A stretch of 64,000 bases of DNA, from positions 4,540,001-4,604,000 of the forward strand of contig NW_024881278.1 in NCBI RefSeq assembly GCF_018691265.1, given 5' to 3'. Made by a program: the position numbers and the translations under genes. The first letter of the stretch is position 1, and each line of letters starts with the position of its first letter. Origin of the DNA: Tyto alba (lineage: Eukaryota; Chordata; Aves; Strigiformes; Tytonidae). Positions 1-11,985 of the stretch are shown here, in pieces. Under the pieces are notes generated by a model. That model did not search any database. It was not told the origin of the DNA and saw only the letters and a list, made by a program, of their open reading frames with translations.

Positions 1-539
1 GCCAAAGACTGCCCCAGAATTGTCTTCACCGAGAGCAGAGAAATCCAAACATCATCTCAGCATGTTTACATCAGCAGAAACCAAGGACACAGTAATGGCA
101 TTTTGAGCCATCTTTCTTAAACTGAATTCCTCCTGACTTCCTGCACCTGTGTGGAAAAGGCATGTTGAAAAGCACCAGTTTTTCAGATAAGGGGAGACCC
201 TAGCATCTCCTACAACGAATGACAGCAACTTGAGGTGCCCAGAAGATTGGAAAAGCAGGATACTGCGTGGTAGTAGAGACAAAGCATAAGCTTATAGCTA
301 CGTTACAGCTCTCAATAGCCCTTCCAACACCATATCTGGCCCTATCCCCTTTCCCCCAACACACCGTCATCTTCTTGTCCCTCTATCAGATTCTCAGAAA
401 CGCTGATGAGAAATTCCACCTGTTTCAGTCCTAGGAGGAGAGAGAATCCATAGTCTTCTACACAGCTTTGTAGAAAAACAAAGACCAAAAAACAGCGGAG
501 TAGGTTTCCCTACACCGCGCAATACCTGCAGGACAACCC

Positions 540-1040
540 CATCATCTCCAGTCAGCTGTCGGAAGGGACGAGCTCGCACCTTCACTCGCGCCGCTTCTGC
601 GGCCCCACTCCTGCACAGGCCCCACGCCCCGCACGCAACTCCTGCGCAGGCCCCACACCTCGCACACATCTCCTGCGCAGGCCCCACGCCTCGCACCCAT
701 CTCCTGCGCAGGCCCCACGCCTCGCACCCATCTCCTGCGCAGGCCCCACGCCCCGCACGCATCTCCTGCGCAGGCCCCACGCCGCGACCGCTGCACCTCC
801 ACGGGGCCACAGCCGCTCCCGCCTCTGCCACCCCTCAGCTAAACCTCACATCTCGCCCCCGTACCCTCCCCAGCTAAGAGGCTGCTACCAGCTTCGAGGG
901 CTGCCCTTCGGGGCCTCCCCGAGGGCCCGGGGTTTTACCTGGGGACAGAGGCAGCCCCAGGGCCGGGCCGTGGGGCCCTGTGCTGCCACCCCCTCAGGGA
1001 AGCAAGCGGGACGCCTGCCCTGGGGGGACTGTTCTCAATC
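540..1040. other. Small GC/CpG-rich block
   Basis: This stretch around the minisatellite is clearly richer in G, C and CpG than its surroundings. On the minus strand it holds two consensus-like splice donors, CAG|GTAAAA (exon side ending at 939) and CAG|GTATTG (exon side ending at 526). An open minus-strand frame runs through the minisatellite to the second donor but has no clear ATG. It could be a CpG island or just a GC-rich repeat neighbourhood. No product is recognised. Confidence 0.4.
608..793. repeat. GC-rich minisatellite, 31-bp unit, 6 copies
   Basis: Six tandem copies of a 31-bp unit begin at 608, 639, 670, 701, 732 and 763. Each starts CTCCTGCGCAGGCCCCACGC, and the last copy diverges after about 20 bases. 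The copies differ at only a few positions, so the array is young or homogenised. It is CpG-rich and sits in a GC-rich block (about 540-1,040) that contrasts with the AT-rich sequence on both sides. The unit is not a multiple of three, so the open frames across it are a by-product of its composition. Confidence 0.93.
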
Positions 1041-4000
1041 AAAACTGCAGCCATGCCAGTAAGTCCCAATCCTCTCTTTCAGCTTTTCTTCCTTTTTTTT
1101 TTTTTTTTTTTTTTTTTTCCCTCCCTTCTCCTTACTGTGGTTCTTTTTCTGGTGAAATTATTCCAGGGAACTCTATTTTTGTAAGAACTCTGATATCATT
1201 CCTATTAGACGATAAACATTTATAAGCCAAAGCATAATTCCAAATAGTTAGCCCTTAGGTAAACACTAGAAAGGAAAGGTCAAACTGTAAACATCAGTAT
1301 TTTTGTAAAGATTGTGCACATTCATGTTTTGAATTCTTGTTTTCCTTAAGTAAACCCCAGGCAAGAGATAACAGATGCCTAATTTCAAAGATCCTGAAAG
1401 TTATAATTTGGCACGCAATGGCATGCGTTGTAATGAAGTTTACAGAAGCGCTCTCTGAAGCGTTCACACATGAAAAATTAAAGTGGAGATAGTTGTTTTA
1501 TTTAAATCAAGCCTAGTTTCAGAAACCTTTTATCCAGTCATAAACTGCTGTGCAGTAAATGATCAACATTTGTGCCTCCAAGTTTTTGTCCTAATAACAA
1601 GCCACTAACGCAGCCCATTCTGCCTTAAAGGACCATTAGGAAAGCATTTATTTGCTGGGAGGTGTATAGGGATGGTTGCACAAAACAGATAAAGAAGACT
1701 TAATGTTCTTGCAAAGCCAAGAGCTCAAAAGTGAGAAAAAGCCAGAATTACGGTAAATGAAGCCATTTTACCTCCCCTCATGCCCCATGCATATGCACAA
1801 TGACACAGCCTGTGGCGACATGTCCACACTCCAGTTTTCACTGCAGGGAGCCTGGCCCAGCCTGGGCCAGGGCGAGGTAGGGGCTGGTCTGACCCTGCAA
1901 AGCAATGCAATAACCAAGGTGAGCCTGGATGCGCTCCCAGGCGCTTCGCTGCCCAGGACTCAAACCCAGCTGCGGCGGCAGAGTTAGCGATGTCCTCATC
2001 CCTTCCGCCATGGCACTCCTGACGTTATTACTTAGGCACATCACAAACTTGAATTTATCTTCGCTGTTTCCCAACAAAGCGAAGGGACGAGCTTTCCCCC
2101 ATTTTGTGGGCTGGGAAGCGAGGAAGAAAAAGGGGAGCTGAAGGATCCGTGGCTATGGGGACAGTGCAATTGGGTATGTCAAAGGCTTTCTGCTTTCCAG
2201 AGCACTGTGACAGTATTTTCTATACTGCAGCTCTCCCGAGTTTCTATTGCAAATGTGCCAGCTCAGGATTTCAGGTCAGACCCCTGGGTCTCAAGTCAGA
2301 TACACAGAATAGGAGTGACACTTAATTAGTGACCACCCATAAAGAGTTTGGTTTAAGTAACTTGGCTGGAATCACTCTGGCAGAAGCACTGAAAGTGCTA
2401 ATCCTCTAGCGTACATCTGAACAGCCTTTAATAATTTTTCCTCTTTCCACAAACCCCCGCCTCATTCATCTTTCCACTCCTGACAGAAATGGGGTAGAGA
2501 TCCTTGGACAATGGTGTCTTTTACCACACAACCCTGATTCATTCCCCAAGCAGGTCTGTAATTGTAGTGGTCTAATTAAAGACTGTATCATAACACAGAA
2601 GATGGGAGCAGGGCTGGGAAGAGAATTAAAGTTGCAAGATAATTTTGGTAAATCCCAAGCGTTTTTAAATACAGTTTGCACACACATGTGTGTGTGATGT
2701 CCTTGACTTCAAAAAAAGAAAAAAAAATGAAGCTGCAAAAATCCACTGCGTGGCTGGAAGCAAATTCCAGCCGGGCTGGGACCCCTGGAGTTACTGAGGA
2801 GACCCCCAGTAGTTAAAGCTAACGAAGTACTTGTGCGAAGGAGAGCACATTGCCTTCTGCTGTGCAGACAAGAGGGACCCGAGGACAAGCTTTGTCAGGG
2901 GACTTTGCAGACACTTGCTGAGAAGGGCAAAACGCAGGAATCGCCAGCTGCATTTCAGGTTTCTGGAAGGAAATTTGCTGAACACAAACTTTTCTACCAC
3001 CTCCCCAAAACACAGAAGTCTCCTGCTCTCTTTTCTACTCTATTCCATATGGATCTATGCTTCGAGAAGACAGAGGAGCTCCTTGCAAATATCGACCCTT
3101 CTCCCGTGAGTCCAGAGGCAGACACTCAACTGGACACGCAGGCTTTCCTGAGATTATTCCTATCCTGAAAATACAGCTGCAATTACGGAGCAGTTCCTCT
3201 CTCGCCCATGCACCCCTCCGTCTCCCTGAGGGACGGACCCGTCACGGGTGGGGGCTGTGGGAGAGCAGCCCCCACACACACAAGGGAGAAGCGCGAGCCG
3301 GCTTTGCAAGGACGGGATTTTTCCCTCAAGCATCAGCTGAGCACGTGCAAGCTGAGAGGTTTGAAATGTTCGTTAAGTGGCCGAGTTTGGCAGGAGAATG
3401 AAGTGAAAGTCACTCTCCTGCCAAATCTCAACAGCACGGTGGTGCTAGAGCTGCTCAAATTGGAGTATACCGTACCGTTTCAAGGCAAGCACAACTTTTT
3501 TCCTTTTTCCAAAAAACTGGTGGTGCCAGTCCCACACCAACCACATGCCATACACGCATACGTGCATAAACACACACAGCAGCACTGCCACTGAAATTTC
3601 TACATTGTGAAGAGATGGGTTTGTCCTGATTTACAGCAAACGTCTGGGAAGTTTTATGTTTCAGATCCACCCATCATAATAACAGAAAACCCCACGATGG
3701 CTGCAATTCCTTCCTGTAATATTTTTAAAAGTATTTCCACTATATTTGCCCACGTGCCACCAATAAAGAAGACTTTTATACCAGTCTAACCATGGGTGTG
3801 GGTTTGTTTTGTTTTGTTTTTTTTTTGTTTTGTTTTTTAATATCATTACTTTTTATCAGTTGTCAGGCAAGAGAGTTTTTTCTTACTCTTCCCTCACTTG
3901 GCTATGGTTGAACAGCTCATCACCTGTCTACCTCAAGCTGAGAACTTTAATTTTAGACTCACAAAGTTGCATACTTTTTCTTTGCAGACCGTCTATATGT

Positions 4001-6599
4001 AATAGGCAAATAACAAATGTGCTAAAATAAACTGCAAGTGGATTAACTGGGAATAGACACAGTAGACGAGTACACGCCTAACAGCATTTAAGCTGTTAGG
4101 AACAAATCTTTTTAAATAAGATATACATCCAAAAGCAAATTAACCGCCCATATTTGGTTCTACAAAAAAGGAAGCCATCTGGGAGACTGAGCCTACAAGC
4201 AAAATCTGGTTTTACTGGTCTCATATTGGACAGTAAAGTTGGCAGCAGCTGCCAAAGCTGGGACTTCAAAGAACAGAGGATTTGCTAGGGAAGATTCAAC
4301 CAAGTCCATTCCAGAAGCTCTTCTCTGACCCTACGCAGCACCAGATACACAAAAGGGAAGGAGAAAAAAATATTAATCTTCCTATCTATTATATACACTC
4401 TTGGGGCGTGAAAATCCAATTGCTTGAGAGTGCAATTATTCTCCTGAATAATTATAAAATTCATGATTAATATACACACTTTTGTTAATTTGGACTAATT
4501 GCTTTTCTTAGTTCTGTTTAAGCTCTGAGCGAACACTGTCCACAGACGTCTATTTTCATTTGGGGATACAACAAAAGAATAAATTGAACCAAGTATAATT
4601 AAACAGTGGCTAAGGAGTATATAGGTTTACCAGATATAAACATTAATAAATATTGGTATTTCTCTTTTCTATCAAAGGGATTTTTTAGGACTAGACAGAA
4701 ACTAGCGATTGCTCTGAAAGCTTTAAAAAAATTTAGGTAATTTGCACCTCAATTGCCATTCAGATATTGCACCTTGATTGCCATTCAGATATTGCAGGTA
4801 TATTCTGAAAGTCGTGAAACTTTTAACTTTGGTGACCGGTTAAACAAATCACTAGATCAGCATATAATGGAAATGCTTTCAGGCAACGGACAAGACACTG
4901 ACAAACAGAAAAGAAAAAAATAAGGAGTTTTACATAAAACACACTATCAGTCGAAAAAGTCCCAGGGGAAAATTTTCATTCAGTCCTGCATTCAGTTCTC
5001 CTAGCACCTTCCTCCCTTCTCAAAACAAGTATTTCCACTTCAAGCAAAGGTAAAATGGAAAACAAAAGACAACATAAAGGAGCCTGATTTTTCCAGAAAA
5101 TCCAAATCAATCTGAAGAAACTACTTTTTGAGCCATGTCCATCTAGACACCCAAACACTGAGACACGCAGTACTGCTATTTAGATCTGAAGTGTTAGCCA
5201 AGGTTTTCGCTTCACTCGACAATTATTATTCTGAGGCAGCAAAATATGCTTGTACGACCATCTGGAAATCCATGGATCCCTGCTGGCTTGAGAGTCCAGT
5301 TGGGAGATGGAAGCAATGAAGCTTTGCAATAACACATTTTCAAGTTTACGAATCTTCCGTCAAAACTCTGAGGGGAAATGTCTGGCTGTTTGCTCAAGCA
5401 TACACTACTTCAAGATGGTTTTGTAATAAAAGTCATTAACATTGCGCATCCGAGAGGTCTTACGGGCTGCAGTGAAACTGCCCAAAACTCTGCTCAGTTA
5501 CATGTTAACTACACAAACAGTGCTCAGTTGGTTTGGATTTCACCGTATCTGGTCTGAATGAACCGAAACCAATACAAAACCTGCCGGTGTGAGCCAGTAC
5601 CAGCTAGATTCTCAGCACTCCAGCAACTAACATTTCCCGTCAGCGTCACTGAAGTTTGGGAGGTTTGCTTTGGTGACCTGTGGCCTTTCTTTCTTCCCAC
5701 CCGCCTCATTCTTTCTTTCTTTGCTATGTATGTTAATTTGGGGAAAATCATAGCCTAGGGCAACACACCTGACTGCTTCCCACCCCAAAATCATTTACCA
5801 TTTAATGCACGGTTACATTCATTCTTCTGCCTTTATAGTTCCCTAATGAGCTTGAACTGCAATTAACAAAATGATTGTGTTCACTTTAGTACAATGCACC
5901 TGCAAATACCAGGATGGGAAGTCATATTTAAAACATAAAAATACACTCGGTACATATTTCAGCAGAAGTTCGATGTTCTAGCACAGGCTTGAATTTTAAC
6001 AGGTGTCAGTGGCCACAGACAGTTTGCTGTACTTTTAAAATTTTTATTCTAATTAGTTCAAAATGTCCTTATATCATCTTTTCATCCAGAGTACAATGAT
6101 TTTGTGGGAAAAAATACAAAATACTTCACTTTATTTTTCTACTAAAATCATTAACTATCCCGTACTGAATCATTTTTGTTGTAAAAGTTCAGATCAAATC
6201 TAGCATGATAGTCTCTCTTGTCTGTATGAAGATCTTTTTAAACACATTGTCAGGATTCATTCAAAACTGGTAATTGTGAGAAAAAATGCCTGCCAGAAAG
6301 AAATGATTAATTGTTTCTTATCTCGATATTGGGTACAATATCCAGCATCTTGATATTGGATACTAGTATTGGACAGTGTTTCAGCAAATGTGACATCCTA
6401 ATCTGCACACTTCAGCCTACAAATTTTTGATGATTTGGGGGGAAAAAAAAAAAAAAAAAGCAGCAGCAGGTTTTCTCTTTTTTCTCTGATTGTTAAACGG
6501 AGCACAGACTAGAAATAACATGGTATGCACAGAAACAAGAACTTGCTACATTCATATTGCTCCATCTATTGCTCTTGCTCTATGTTTTTTCTCTATGTC
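1041..6599. other. Gene-free interval, left part
   Basis: No recognisable gene, RNA or transposon was seen. The contents are a T-run (about 1,090-1,118), a short CA/TG stretch near 2,680, a GTTTT-type T-rich tract (about 3,798-3,840), a 25-bp tandem duplication (4,744-4,793) and an A-run near 6,441. The segments at about 1,350-1,650 and 5,790-6,060 are unique, AT-rich and of even composition, as conserved non-coding elements often are, but this cannot be tested without alignment. Confidence 0.6.
4744..4793. repeat. 25-bp tandem duplication
   Basis: Two head-to-tail copies of a 25-bp unit. The 20-base core ATTGCCATTCAGATATTGCA occurs at 4,752-4,771 and again at 4,777-4,796. The copies are nearly identical, which points to a recent local duplication. 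Confidence 0.9.
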
Positions 6600-8345
6600 A
6601 CAAAATCTGAAATACTGAGGTTGGAAGGGACCTGTGGAGCTCATCTCATCCAACCTCCTGCTCATATAGAGCAGGTCCAGCTTTAGGTTAGATCAGGCTG
6701 CTCAGGGCCTTGATTAGTCAAGTTCAGGAAATCTCGAAAAGTGGGAGTTTTACAACTTCTTGGGGCTCAAGTCTTAAACCACTGTTGCTGTGAAGAATTT
6801 TTTCCTTATATTCAGTCAGATTTCCCCTTGCTAGAATCTGTGGCACCTGCCTCCTGTCCTTCCACTGTGCTCCTCTGAGAAGATTCTGGCTTCATCTTCC
6901 CTATAACTTCCTTTTGGGTCATGGAAGAATGCAATTATATTCGCCCTAGCTAAATAAATTCAGGTTCCCCCACCTCTCCTCATGTGTCACACAGTCTAGC
7001 TGTCTAACCACCACAGCTGCTCTCAGCTCTCTCCAGTTTGCCAGTATTTCTACCAAAAAGTCCCCAACTGGACTCAGTACTCCAGTGGCATCCTAAGGAG
7101 CGCAAGCAGAGGGGAATAGTCAGTCCTCCCCAAGCAACCCAGCACACAGTTGGTTTTCATTCCTGCAGGAGCCACGCTGCTGATGCGTGTTGGATACGGT
7201 GTCCATCAGGACAGCCAGCTCCCCGGGTGCTGAGATGGTACCTGGGCACGGGCCATTTTTGGCACAGGACCTTGCATCCATCTCCGCTGAACTTCGGGAG
7301 GTTCCCGCTGGCCCATTCTTCCAGCCCATCTCTCAGATGGTTCCTCTGGACTGCAGACTTGCTCTCCAACATATCACCCACTTCTCCTGCGTTGGTGTCA
7401 CCTGCAAACTCACTGAGGATACACTCCAGCTCTTTGATCAGGTTGCTGATAAAGAGGTTAAATAGTATCAGCCCTTCAGCACCCTCTGATGCATCTTGTC
7501 CAGCCCCATGGGCTTGTATGTGCCACGTTTACCCACCAGGTGCAAGTATCACCTCTTCCCTCAAACTGTGTCACTGTGTATAGGGCCTGAAAGCAGATCT
7601 TGACAATAAAGACCAAGACAAGGCACTGAATACTTCAGCCTTTTCCCATGCCTTTACATCACCTGCCACATCCAGCAGAAGGCCCACACCTTCCTCGGTC
7701 CCCTTGGGTTGCTGAGGTACATGTAGAAAAGTTCTGCTTACACTCCACAAGCCTCATCAGTTCCAACTCCAGCTGAGCTTTGACTTTCCTAACTCTGTTC
7801 CTACATGCCCAGGCAACATTTCTGTACTCTTTGGTTGCTTGTCCCTGCTTCCACCTCCATACTCTTCCTTTTTGCATTTGAAATCAGTCAGGACTTCCCC
7901 GTTCAGCCAAGCTGGCCTCCTGCTATACCTGCTCAGCATCCTGAACATCAGGATGGACTGTTCTTGTGCTTTGAGGAAGCTGTCCTTGAAGATCAAGCAA
8001 CTTGCACGGGTCTCTGCCCTCCAGGGCAGACGCCCAGAAGATTCTGCCTACCAGTTCCTTGAACAAGCTGAAGTCCACGCACTTGAAGTTTTGAGTGATT
8101 ATTATATTACTTGCCTTTTCCACTTCCTTGAGGTTCTTAAGCAACCATCTCATGATACTGCAGCCAAGTCACCCCAACACAGTTCTTCCTTATTCGTGAA
8201 GCAGAAGGTCCAGCACAATGCTTCCATTGGTCAGCTCGTTCAGCATCCAAAAGTTGTCCCTCACGCACTCTATTAGTCTCCCAAATTGCTTATGCCCCAT
8301 CACAGTGCCTTTCCAGCAGATGTGAGGGTTACAGTTCTCCTAAAA
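6600..8345 (-). mobile_element. CR1 LINE copy, 5'-truncated, old, element sense on minus strand
   Basis: The plus-strand sequence is the reverse complement of an avian CR1 3' portion. It opens with a degraded form of the CR1 end followed by TTGGAAGGGACC, then passes through the typical order of CR1 landmarks, such as CAGTACTCCAG near 7,075 and the segments near 7,255-7,440. The stretch from about 7,930 to 8,330 resembles a region further inside the element, so the copy may have an internal deletion. At about 1.75 kb it is longer than most avian CR1 copies, which are usually only a few hundred bases. It has many mismatches and stops. Plus-strand open frames here are antisense to the element and not genes. 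The left edge is clear to within a few bases, the right edge to about 30 bases. Confidence 0.9.
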
Positions 8346-11300
8346 GGGTTTAGCCTAGTGTCAGAATAATGAACCCACTTCTTGATAACCAGACTTTTAT
8401 ATGTGTTAACAGCAGAATATTCCTTTTGTAACTTTATAAACCAAGGTACTATCATCTTCAGTACGCTGTAGCATCACAGTTGAAATCCACAGCATGTAAA
8501 TGCAACAATTACAAGCAACTTTGAAAGAGGTCCAGTCTGACAAATCCACCCACGAACTCACTTGTAGAGAATCCCTGGAGTTTTTTGCACAGTGTAGTAG
8601 TGGCAACGCAACACAAAGTTAATGCCCGAAGCATTCACTTATAGCCAATTTGGGCCTGCAGGTGAGCAATGCTGGCTCATTCCAGGACCAGGTAAGAAGA
8701 GGCACAGCATGACCTACCTGAATGACAAAACCTCCAAAAGCAGACAGTCTACCCACTGTCCAGAGGGCAAGCCCAGGAAATGAGTAGAGGAAAAAATATT
8801 TCTCTACCTTGGGGGCCCAATCCCCAGCATCAGTCGAGTCCAACGGCTGCCAGAGACTTCAGTTCTTATAAAAAGGACAAGATCTGCAGAACTGCGACTG
8901 AATGACATTAAGAAACTGCCACTCTAGTGGACTTGGGATACTGGCTGCAGGTAGCACCTTTGCTGGTTTCTACACCCGGAGGCAGGTAGATTTTTAGACC
9001 TTCAGCCAAATTCCCACTCATAAGCTTTCAACCCCCCTGAAAGCAGAGTAAGCAAAAGGCAAACCTGGCCTTCGGTATGAACCGGAGCTTGCAGTTTGCA
9101 CAGGCTCTGCAGAAGCCTGGTGATGTAAATGAGCGCCTGATTTGACTGTGACTCATTTACCCTGTCAGACAGCCCTAATGACTGGCCTGCCCTGGCTCTT
9201 CAGCAAGTAGGAACTCAGAGGAACTCCTATGCATACACTGACTATTAAGACAGTCATATCTCCCGGTCACTGACCTCCTTCCTACGTATCAGAGGTCCTT
9301 AACTTCCCCCCCTGCCAGCACCACCGCTGCCACTGTCCTTATTTGAACACCACAAATTTTACTGCATTTATCTTCAAACAGCCATGCAGGACGGATTTCC
9401 TCCCTGTTAATGACAAAGCAATGATGGGACAGCAAGAGCCAGATTTTTTTTAAATGGAATTTAGTTCAAGCTCATGCCAGTTTTAATAAACCTTTACTTC
9501 GCCCCTGAGCTGGTTGAGCTCATAGGCCCCGATTTTGCTTAGTGCTCCTGGAGTTGTCAGGGTTCAGGCCATGCAAAAGTGCCAAGTTTCACACTGTTTT
9601 GCACATGAAACCATAAATCCCTCTCCAGAACCCCAGGGGCATGAGGGAGGCCGCTGTTCAAAAGGTTCATGAACTTGGATAAAGTTGGGCAGATATCAGA
9701 ATTTGTAACCATGTACTAAATTAAGTTCTGTCCAAAAGTTTTTCATGAGCCTAGAATACAAAACAGCTCATAAGAACATTACATTTTTGCAGAATCGGGC
9801 CATTGGTAAAAAAACCCAAACATTACCATATTTTGTTCTCAGCTTTATCTTTTTTACAGTTAATTCAATGCATTATTTTCTCCCAGAAAATCCAGAGGTA
9901 GTTTTCTTTATCTAAGATCATTTTAACTTTTGGTACGTATCTAGACATGGTTCTTTCCTGTTTTGTTTGCTTTTATTTTTAAACTATGCACCTACCAAAC
10001 AGAGAAAAATGACTACATTCTACAAGGCGAGACTATCGAAAATGTTTACTTAGACTAACCATCAAATAGTTATTCTTCTGCAAAATCTTTAGGGACGATA
10101 TTTCCTTGTACAAAATATGAAGCAATAATTTGCCAGTACTTCTCTTACCAGCTCACTTCAGTAAAAAACTAAATCAAAGTAATAAGAAAATCTTGGATAA
10201 TAACAGCTAACAGCCCAAAACCTTTATAACTATAATCGTTGGTTTTCGGTGAAAACTACAACCAGAGTTTTCACTGTCTTATTCCACTGAAGTTTTGGAG
10301 GAAAATTTGCCATTCAATTTTCAGGATGCTCATAATACAGACTTGAGAATAAAACTGAGAAATATTTGGTCACCTATCCTGCAAGCATACATATCTGCAC
10401 ATTAAAGCAGCATTTGGTTCATGGTTGCTTTGAAAATCAAATTTCAAGAGAAAAGTGTACCTCAACAGACAGATTTGAGACTTCCTTATGATAAATAACA
10501 AGTTACTCCCTTGCTATCCTAGCATAATGCTATCAAGAAGTGAGAGAGTCACATTTTCTTGTCTACAGAGCAGTCATTATAATAAGCCAATGGACAGAGC
10601 AATCAAAAGGACTCCGATTTGATTCATACTGAAGTCACAGATGCAACTGGTTCAGTGGAAGCTGCTCAGAGTAGCAGCCGTCTCTTTCCTTCATATTTAA
10701 ATAGCAAAACCTCATTTCAACATGTATTTACCACTGACGTATCAACAGCTTTTGTAACAAGCAGGATCAGATGTTCTGCCAGCATGTTCAGTGTTTTGCA
10801 TGCAGCTCGCAAAGCACTTTACCCAAAGGTGCTGGGTGATGGTCATCCCAAAGGCCAGTGACAAACCCAAGTCCTAGGGCCTTTGGAAGATTTCTCTACC
10901 CTGATAGAGATACTTTTGGGAAAAGCAGCCCGCTATGGACAGACATCTCCTAGACATCCATCCCCTGGCTCTGGGAGTAGCATCAACGGTAACTGAGGAC
11001 AGTTTTCCATCTCCTGCCTGCCTAGCACACAGAGCTGACACGACTAAAGAGAGTAGGGAAAAAAATGTAAAATCTGAAGGAACCTTTAATCTCTCAAGTT
11101 AAAAAGAAAAAAAAAAATGCAACCACTTACTAATGGAATGTTAAGATTGTGTATTAAACCCACAAAAGTCAGAAAACGAAGGAATTAAAGACTCCCTTGG
11201 CTCTTTTAACCCTTCCCTCTGCCTGTGTGCATTACAGGCTTTTCATTACACAATCACATAACACCAGGCAAAGGGATGTAACCGTAGGTGATGTTAAAGG

Positions 11301-11754
11301 GAGAGTATGGCTTGCTATGAAGTAAAGCTACAGAAATGGAAATGTTAATAACTAGTCATTTTATCTTGTAAAAGTTTAATATTCACTATTAAAGAACGGC
11401 AAGACACTAAAGTAATGGCAAGATGTTGTTATGGAGCTAAATGAAATATTAAATAAATGAGCCGTTCCCCTCAGTAAATATTTTGGTTGCAGTGGTATTT
11501 ATCTCCCATGAACCCATACGGCCATCATACATCATGGTAAGTGACTATCCCCCAGTTTACACCCAAGTGTAAACACCTCTCACTGAAATAGGGTAAGTTT
11601 GTCCTGTGAGCAGCACCCATGTATTTGAGCCCCATGCCTGCAAAACTCAACCTTCTTCCCCCTCACTAAACTTGCAAGCTCTGTATCTGCTGCGTTTTGA
11701 GTAGCTGCACACTTCCCAATCATTAATGCGCACATCCTCTTCATGCGCAAGGAA
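8346..11754. other. Gene-free interval
   Basis: Unique sequence with no recognisable gene. GC content is moderate from 8,400 to 9,650 and AT-rich from 9,650 to 11,700. One phrase near 9,525 (GGCCCCGATTTTGCTTAG) resembles the ends of old palindromic amniote repeats but is too short to call. Short A-runs occur near 11,105. Open frames are short and have no recognisable domains. Confidence 0.55.
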
Positions 11755-11985
11755 ATATTATTATCCTGGTTTTACAAATGAGAATCCTAGGCACAGAGAG
11801 ATTAAAGCTGAGCATTTCAAAGCATCCCAGTTAATTAAAATGACTGGAAAATGGGTGTCCAAATTGTTTAGATACCTTTGAAGTCTCGGAATAATTATAT
11901 TGCTCAAGGTCACACAGGGAGTTTATGGCTGACCCACAACTTGAACCCAAATTTCCAGCGTCCCACTCCAGCACCTTAATCACAA
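11755..11985 (-). mobile_element. MIR SINE relic, split into two parts
   Basis: Two parts of a MIR core are visible in reverse orientation. At about 11,755-11,810 is the segment reading TTATTATCCTGG...TTTTACAAATGAG, then GGCACAGAGAGATTAA. At about 11,893-11,985 is GCTCAAGGTCACACAGGGAG followed by the 'ACTTGAACCCAAATTTCCAG' segment. About 80 bp of unrelated sequence lies between them where an intact MIR would be continuous. MIR copies in birds are ancient, so heavy decay is expected. Confidence 0.85.

Noticed and set aside
7038..8276. Plus-strand open frames over the 6.6-8.3 kb region
   Set aside because: They lie antisense to a decayed CR1 LINE and have no host-gene likeness.
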